A stretch of 64,000 bases of DNA from Bradyrhizobium guangzhouense. Lineage in GTDB: Bacteria; Pseudomonadota; Alphaproteobacteria; Rhizobiales; Xanthobacteraceae. A program made the position numbers and the translations under genes. The stretch is taken from the NCBI RefSeq assembly GCF_004114955.1, contig NZ_CP030054.1, forward strand, positions 186,001-250,000, written 5' to 3'. How positions within the stretch are numbered: position 1 is the first letter of the stretch; each line of letters starts with the position of its first letter. Positions 58,333 through 64,000 of this stretch are shown piece by piece. Under the pieces are notes generated by a model. The model did not search any database. It was not told the origin of the DNA and was given only the letters and a program-made list of their open reading frames with translations.

Positions 58333-59570
58333 GGATCACCGCCTCTCTCGCAGCCAAGCGCGCGCTCAGATATGCGCCTGCCTGCTCAATCACCGCGCCA
58401 AAGTCTTTGTTGATCGCCGCCTCCAGAAGCGGATCGTCGATATCCAGCGCGGCATCATGCGGAAGCCTGCGGACGAGATCGCCCAGATCGCTCGCGATCT
58501 CCGCCTGCAAGTCAGCGTCGTCCGCAGCATGAGCCAGCAGGACAGGGAGATCGTTGATCGCGCTCCCATCCGACAGAATGCAGACCGCCGATGCCGATCT
58601 GGTCACATTGATAACGCGTTCGATCCAGGCGACCTCTTCACCGAGCGCGAGGGCTGCGGCGCGCGCTTCCGCCAGCAATTGCAGCCCGGAGGCCAGCAAC
58701 TCGCCATGGAGAGCGGTCGCGCCGCTCAGCTGGATGCGGCAGGCCAGCAACCGGCCCTCTGCGTTTCTGGTGGCCTCGCCGATGATGCTCTTGATTTGAT
58801 CGATGACGTCCCCAAATCGTGCGCGTTCGCCAACCGGCACGTCGAGATATATCCATCGCACGACGTCGGTATGCAATGGCTCAATGCCTTGCAGCGCGCC
58901 GTCCCTCACCGTGATCAACTGCGCCGACTTTGCGCCGGCTTCGCGGATATGGCGGCCTTGCAGGTTGCCGCAGAGACGTGCGGCTGCTCGTGCAGCACGC
59001 CGCCCTGATGCACGTGTGCAAGAGCCCAGTAGTCGTAGCCCTTGTTTACCAGTTCATCGAGCGTACCCGGTGCGTAATTCTCATGGGGGCCTTTCGGTCC
59101 TCCACGGGCGGTGTGTAGAACACCGATGTTGAAATACCCCTTCACGGGCGGTGGATAAGCCGCCGCCGCGTTATCCGTCGTCGCCTGCATACGGAAGCTC
59201 TGACTGTGGATCGCAACGCGAGGATCGTCGAGTTTGAAGGTCTGGGATTTGCGATAGCTGAACACCTGCACGTTGTCCTGGAGTGGCAACCGTTTAGTGA
59301 TCTGACTTTCAACGTCGTGATTGCCGTGAAGAACGAAAGCCGGGATGTTCGCCGCGCGCAGGCGCCCCATCTGCCGGACGAAAAGGAGCCCGGTCTGAAA
59401 ATCGCGCCAGTCGCCATCATAGAGATCGCCGGCGATGATCATGAAAGCAACCTGTCCGTTGATCGCTTGGGTGACAAGGTCCTCGAAGGCTGCTCGGGTC
59501 GCCGTTCGGATTCTTTCAGCCGCGGGACCTTCCTGACCGCTCAGACATCCGACGCACCGTTTGGATCTCA
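58313..59570 (-). pseudogene. SbcD/YhaO-like DNA repair exonuclease, 5' truncated and frameshifted
   Basis: Calcineurin-like phosphoesterase motifs are visible: IIAGDLYDGDWRDF, VLHGNHDVES and ALAHVHQGGV, the metal-binding residues of the Mre11/SbcD group. Near 58980 the frame shifts to GNLQGRHIREAGAKSAQL and continues to 58313. The first motif, normally Asp-x-His, is missing or degraded, and upstream of about 59570 the sequence belongs to an AbiEi gene on the other strand. The gene has therefore lost its start. Confidence 0.7.
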
Positions 59571-59994
59571 GCCGGTCGGCGTCGAGGATGCCGCATTCAG
59601 CCTGTCGGACAACGATAACAGCGAACTTGCGCTCAGCCCCTGGAGATGGCCGATCAGGATGTCTTCGCCTGAGAGAGCGATTCTCGAAATGCTGGATGAG
59701 CTCCCTGCGGATGAAAGCTTCCAAAAGGTCGATACGCTGTTCGAGGGCTTGGTGAGCCTGCGACCAAAACTGCTGAACCAACTGCTCGAGGAGTGCCGCA
59801 GCATCAAAGTCAAGCGCTTGTTTTTCATTTATGCGGACAAGCATGTACATCCGTGGCGAAAGCACATCGACACCGCCCATATAGAATTGGGCCGCGGTGA
59901 CCGCAGCCTTGTGCAAGGCGGGCGGCTTCACCCGACCTGTCGCATGACAGTTCCGGCCGAGCTCGTGCCACAGGAAACGGTCGATGGCGCGTGA
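59561..59994 (+). pseudogene. C-terminal part of an AbiEi-family antitoxin
   Basis: The plus strand reads SSPERAILEMLDELPADESF, LVSLRPKLLNQLLEECRSIK and KRLFFIYADKHVHPW, then LVQGGRLHPTCRMTVP. These are conserved blocks of the AbiEi C-terminal domain. The N-terminal winged helix is absent; leftwards the sequence becomes the SbcD-like gene on the other strand. The stop at 59992-59994 overlaps the start of the toxin-type gene at 59984, the normal AbiE operon arrangement. Confidence 0.65.
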
Positions 59995-60856
59995 ACGATA
60001 CATGCGCCAGGTGGAGCTGCTGGTCCGGACATTGCCCTACATCGCGAGTCAGGACAGCTTCGCTCTGAAAGGCGGCACCGCGATCAATCTCGTTTATCGC
60101 GACATGCCACGACTGTAGGTCGATATTGACCTCGTCTACTTGCCGATCGGCGACCGCGACGCAACCCTCGCAGGGATCGACGCCGCTCTTGATCGCATTC
60201 GCGAGGATATTCAGCGTGATCTCCGCGGCGTCAGCGTTCAGCGCATCGCCGGCAGCGACAATAACGACACGCGGCTCCTCGTCCGGCAGGCTGGCGCCGA
60301 AATCAAAGTCGAGACGTCACCTGTCGCATGCGGCAAGGTTCACGCTCCCGAGCTTCGCGTCGTCAGCGATCCGGCCGCCGAAGCCTTCGGATTTGCGGAG
60401 ATGCAAGTGGTGGCATTCGAGGATCTCTTCGGCGGCAAGCTCAATGCTGCTGTCGACCGACAGCATCCGCGCGACCTCTTCGAGGTGAAGTTTCTGTATG
60501 ACAATGAAGAACTGACCGACGCGCTCTACCGCACGTTCCTCGTCTACGTCGCAAGTTCGGGGCGTCCTCCGCATGAACTCGTCCGTCCGTCATTGTCAGA
60601 ACTTGATGACATCTTTGCCAAGGAGTTCGAGGGAGTGACGGTGCCGCCCGTCGGCCTCAACGAGCTCAAGGCAGCGCGGTCGCGGTTATTGTCCGATATG
60701 CTTGCACGGCTCGACGACGCGGCGATGCGCTTTCTGCTAACGCTCCATGACGGCGAGCCGGACTTCGAGGCCTATCGGCTTACCGCAGGCCGCGCAATTA
60801 CCGGCGGTTCGGCGGAAGCTGCTCAATATCGCAAAATTGAAAACGCAAAATCCTGA
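59984..60856 (+). pseudogene. AbiEii-family nucleotidyltransferase toxin with an in-frame TAG
   Basis: From ATG 59984: YMRQVELLVRTLPYIA and KGGTAINLVYRDMPRL, then TAG at 60116-60118, then VDIDLVYLPIGDRDATL in the same frame. The GG and Asp-x-Asp residues of the nucleotidyltransferase core are kept on either side. The stop replaces the residue between MPRL and VDID, often Ser. The rest is intact to 60856, with FEDLFGGKLNAAVDRQHPRD. In known AbiE systems the toxin blocks growth after phage infection and the upstream gene is the antitoxin. Confidence 0.75.
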
Positions 60857-61086
60857 AAAACATGCGCAGTTGCGTTCGGAGATCGAAAAGCTGCGGTCAT
60901 AGCCCCTATAGCGGGTGTCTCTTCGTGCCTCGGCGAGATGCATTTCGACCAAGGCGTGACCAAGCCATATAAATGCGCGACCCACCCTGAGACGAACTAG
61001 TGGTCGCCGCCGACAAACTTGGGTACACCAAAGAAGGCGTCCCATTCGAATGACCTTGGCCGCGTAACTGACCTGGTCCCGGTTGT

Positions 61087-62333
61087 CTGAACAGCAACTG
61101 CGCGTCGATAAGTGGAGCCTCTGCCGGGTTTAGGCTGCCGTGCGAAGCGGCAGCGAGGTGAAGTAGGCTTGATCCGGTGTGCCGCCGTCAAGGCTCGAAT
61201 GTGGACGGCGGCAATTGTAGAAGTCCAAATAACGGCCGATCGAGGCGCGAGCTTCGCTGACGCTGTCGTAGGCCCGCAGATACACCTCCTCGTATTTGAC
61301 GCTGCGCCACAGCCGCTCGACGAACACGTTGTCCCGCCAGGCGCCGCGGCCTCCATGCTGATGGCGATGTCATTGTCAGCGAGCACTCCGGTGAACGCCG
61401 CGCCGGTGAACTGCGAGCCCTGGTCGGTGTTGAAGATCTCCGGCTTGCCGTGACGGGCCATGGCATCTTCCAGTGGCGCGACGCAGAATGCGGCCTCCAT
61501 GGTGATCGACAGCCGCCACGACAGCGCCCGGCGGGTCGCCCAGTCCAGCACCACGGCCAGATAAACGACGCCTCGTGCCATCGGGATGTAGGTGATGTCC
61601 ATCGCCCAAACCTGGTTCGGACGCGTGATCTCCATACCGCGCAGCAGCTATGGATAGATCTTGTGCCCGGGCTCGGGTTGGGTGGTGCGCGGACGGCGGT
61701 ACAGCGCCTTTATCCCCATCCGCCGCATCAGCGGTTTGAAATGCCGGCGGCCGATCTTGCACCCCTCTGCAGCCAGTAGGCGTCGCAACATACGCGAACC
61801 GGCGAATGGAAACTCCAGGTGCAGCCGGTCGAGCCGCTGCATCAGCGCGAGGTCTTTGGGCGACACCGGACGCGGCAGGTAATCGACGCTGCCGCGGCTG
61901 ATGCTCAGGGCTTCCGCCTGCTTGCTGATCGGCAGATCGTGTTCACGGTCGATCATCGCTTTGCGCTCAGCAATCCCGCCTTGGTGAGCGCTCCTTCTAA
62001 AAACTCGTTCTCCAGCGTCAACTCGCCGATCTTGGTGTGCAGCGACTTCACGTCGATGGTGGGTTCGGCGATCCGACTCCCGCCGTCCGGACCGAACACA
62101 TCGGCAGCGCCGCCTTCGAGCTGCGCCTTCCACGATGTGATCTGATTGGGGTGAACGTCGAACTGCTCCGCCAGTTGTGCCAGCGTGCCGTCACCCTTGA
62201 GGGCGGCAAGCGCCACCTTCGCCGTGAAAGCCGCAGTGTCGTTCCGCCGTGCTCGTCTGCTCATCGTCGCTCCTGATTCGCGGGTCAATCTTGCCCGCCG
62301 TCAGGCAGAAACTCCACTTATCGCGCTGTTCAG
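61087..62333 (-). mobile_element. IS3-family element with terminal repeats, broken OrfB
   Basis: The ends match: CTGAACAGC...GATAAGTGGAG at 61087-61117 and its complement at 62312-62333. OrfA starts at 62264 (MSRRARRN, FDVHPNQITSWKAQLEG). OrfB reads LPISKQAEALSISRGSVDYL, YRRPRTTQPEPGHKIYP, then a TAG near 61648, WAMDITYIPMARGVVYLAVV, FNTDQGSQFT, a frameshift near 61330, and FVERLWRSVKYEEVYL. About 1247 bp; terminal repeats are well preserved although the transposase is not. Confidence 0.85.
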
Positions 62334-62401
62334 ATTTGCGGGACCAGCTCAAACCTCGCAAACTCATGCTGATATCGGATTGATCACTCAAATCGTCAGT
62401 G

Positions 62402-62693
62402 TCATCGAGGGTCGCCGACCTCTGCCCAGAGGAGGCGCTCCTGCTCGGCCTTCAGCTCTTCGAGAGATACCGGGATCGGATGGAGGTCGAGATTGTACAT
62501 CGGCAATGGCCAATGCCGATACAGTACATTGACATGATCCTGGGTTACGGATTCGTCCGGCAAACTTTCGGAAATCAGCCGGTCCAGAAGTTGCTCGGTT
62601 AGACGTTCCGCGTCTTGCAGCGTCTCCTTCTCCCGACACTCAAGCTGCTCCCAAACCTCTGATGTGGCTCGTAGCCCCTCTACTGTGAACATT
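62402..62693 (-). CDS. Uncharacterised short protein
   Basis: A frame containing EVWEQLECREKETLQDAERL and VLYRHWPLPMYNLDLHPIPV has natural composition, unlike the opposite strand. No family is recognised and the start is unclear; longer versions overlap the receiver-domain gene on the other strand. Low confidence. Confidence 0.3.
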
Positions 62694-62729
62694 CCGCAGG
62701 CGGAGCAGCCCGGATCACGAGCAATCAGT

Positions 62730-63106
62730 TTGTCAAAGCCTTCTATCATTTCGGTCATCGACAATGATCCATCCGTTCGCAGTGCAACGAGCAATCTTCT
62801 GGCATCGTACGGATACGCGGTCCTTGCCTTTGCCTCCGCCGAGGAGTTCCTGCGCGCTGCGGCATTGGCCGAGACGACCTGCGTGATTACCGACGTCCAA
62901 ATGTCCATGATGAGCGGAATTGACCTGCTGATGCATATGCGAAGCCCCGGTCATCGTATGCCGTTCATCTTCATCACGGCGATGGGGTGCGCGCACGAGC
63001 GATCAAGGCTGGCGGGATCTGCTTTCTTGCCAAACCGTTTTCCACGGCTGCGTTGATCAAGTGTTTGACCATTGTACTGCCGGGGTCAGGCGACACACAC
63101 GCGTGA
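62730..63106 (+). pseudogene. FixJ-type receiver domain, frameshifted
   Basis: From TTG 62730: SKPSIISVIDNDPSVR (acidic pocket), CVITDVQMSMMSG (phosphoacceptor Asp), PFIFITA (conserved Thr). Near 62988 the frame shifts, and the last part, KAGGICFLAKPFST, with the conserved Lys-Pro, continues to a stop at 63106. No DNA-binding domain follows, so it would be a stand-alone receiver of about 125 residues. Confidence 0.65.
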
Positions 63107-63229
63107 GGACCTTGGCCCCCTCCCCACGGCCTTCAGTCCCAAAGCGGGGATGCATTGCGAGATTCCCGTAGGTTGCGCTGCCGCGGTTATTTTGAAGGTA
63201 ACCGGCATGAGCTCCCACGTCCGCAGTGA

Positions 63230-63853
63230 TCAGTGAGCGCGGGCGTAGCGGATCGGCATCCAGTATTGCCGCAAGGCTTCGACCGCCGTGGGAATATCGG
63301 CGTGGGCGTTACGCAGAAGTTTCTTGGTCTCGCGGCCGCTTCGTGGCGGTCCAAGCAGCGGTCGGCCCTGATCGTCGCGACAGTGCAGCAGGATAGGTAG
63401 AAGTAGGCCGTGATTGACGTTGCCGATGTCCAGCAACGGTGCCCACGCCAATAGCTTGAGCCGCATCGCGGCGTAGAAGCCTTGGCACCATGGTCGCGGA
63501 TCGACGTCTCCACTGGGTTTACGCCGGTGCATCGGCGCGAACCTGTCGGGTGCGGTCGAGAGGGTGTTGCTGATGTCGTTGTGACGCAGGACGACAGCCG
63601 ATATGGCTGCAAACTCCGGGGTGCCGCCGTGGTTGAAGGCATCGGCATCGATGGCGAGCAGCGGGCAGATCCAGTCGAGTGGGCTCATCGACACCGGTCC
63701 GGCCACGATTGCGGCGACGTAGCCGTCGAGCATGGGGAGATTGGTGGCGTCAGGATGCTGATCGACCCTAGCCTGCAGCCATCGCTCGAGCTCCTCGAGT
63801 GGCATCGCGGCTGCCGTCATTGACGACGCTGCTTTATGACGACCCGGGCTCAT
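63230..63853 (-). CDS. UPF0149-family protein next to an IS66 transposase gene
   Basis: 207 residues. LDGYVAAIVAGPVSMSPLDWI and WCQGFYAAMRL fit the UPF0149 (YecA/YgfB-like) fold. ATG at 63853 overlaps the transposase stop (ATGA), so it is translated with the IS66-type gene. Similar small genes often accompany IS66 elements. Its function is unknown. The frame is intact. Confidence 0.65.
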   Translation of the reverse strand: MSPGRHKAASSMTAAAMPLEELERWLQARVDQHPDATNLPMLDGYVAAIVAGPVSMSPLDWICPLLAIDADAFNHGGTPEFAAISAVVLRHNDISNTLSTAPDRFAPMHRRKPSGDVDPRPWCQGFYAAMRLKLLAWAPLLDIGNVNHGLLLPILLHCRDDQGRPLLGPPRSGRETKKLLRNAHADIPTAVEALRQYWMPIRYARAH

Positions 63854-64000
63854 GCCGCGGCCTGTGCGGTGCGCTGGCGCGCCGCCTTCCAGTGCCAGGC
63901 GAGCAGTTCGCGCAGTTGATGGCTCTTGGTTCCACCGGAGACAATGCGCTCCAGCACGTCGGTCAGATAGGCTTGCGGATCGAGCTCATGGAGCTTTGCG
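63850..64000 (-). mobile_element. IS66-family transposase, C-terminal end (runs off the window)
   Basis: The minus strand from the window edge reads LHELDPQAYLTDVLERIVSG and HQLRELLAWHWKAAR, the conserved C-terminal tail of IS66 TnpC. The rest lies to the right of the window. The UPF0149 gene follows with a 4-base overlap. Confidence 0.8.

Noticed and set aside
59206..59560. Plus-strand frame joined to the AbiEi part
   Set aside because: This segment is antisense to the SbcD-like gene; only the part after about 59561 reads as AbiEi.

Overview
The window looks like part of a symbiosis island or plasmid of a nodulating alphaproteobacterium. I favour Bradyrhizobium or a close rhizobial relative, because of the GC-rich alphaproteobacterial codon use, NifA/sigma-54 control elements, a rhizopine-catabolism (moc)-like cluster, and a dense nest of decayed insertion sequences. 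No rRNA, tRNA or CRISPR was seen.

Layout. 1.1-2.3 kb: a fold-type-I aminotransferase homologue lacking the PLP lysine. 3.1-6.5 kb: a three-gene cassette (PurF-like amidophosphoribosyltransferase homologue, HAD phosphatase-like protein, beta-hydroxyacid dehydrogenase) behind a NifA site and a sigma-54 promoter. 7.2-16.7 kb: a TIM-barrel protein and a tight CUT1 sugar ABC operon (binding protein, two permeases, PfkB kinase, SDR, HAD, ATPase, TIM-barrel/AAA/Fis regulator) in which binding protein, SDR and HAD are broken. 17.4-29.4 kb: a moc-like cluster (oxygenase MocD-like, binding protein, ATPase, permease, two ferredoxin reductases, isomerase MocC-like, Rieske ferredoxin MocE-like, LacI regulator), interrupted by an IS3 remnant. 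29.6-36.9 kb: nested IS remnants (IS4, IS21 end, IS3, IS256, IS110), a methyltransferase-like gene and a DUF4365-like gene split by transposons. 37.2-40.6 kb: a second, inverted copy of the three-gene cassette with its own sigma-54 promoter. 41.1-63.1 kb: decayed mobile and defence-type genes: IS3, IS110, a chemotaxis-receptor remnant, a PP2C/nucleotidyltransferase/wHTH module, two AbiE remnants, IS630 holding a truncated group II intron, pab remnants, a large ATPase with an S24-like tail, a YhaN/SbcD-like pair, another IS3 and a frameshifted receiver. 63.2-64.0 kb: the end of an IS66 transposase and a UPF0149 gene.

How it fits together. The duplicated cassette is the most interesting unit. 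Both copies are full length, in the same gene order, and carry matched -24/-12 promoters, while most accessory genes around them are broken. Their PurF homologues have lost the glutaminase cysteine but keep most of the PRPP-binding region, so a PRPP-derived product made under nitrogen-fixing conditions is plausible. The cassettes flank a moc-like uptake and catabolism cluster. By analogy with the NifA-controlled mos and moc rhizopine genes of Sinorhizobium, the island may combine bacteroid synthesis with free-living catabolism of a symbiosis-specific compound. That link is inference. Motifs, stops and frameshifts were read by eye; a few lesions could be sequencing errors.
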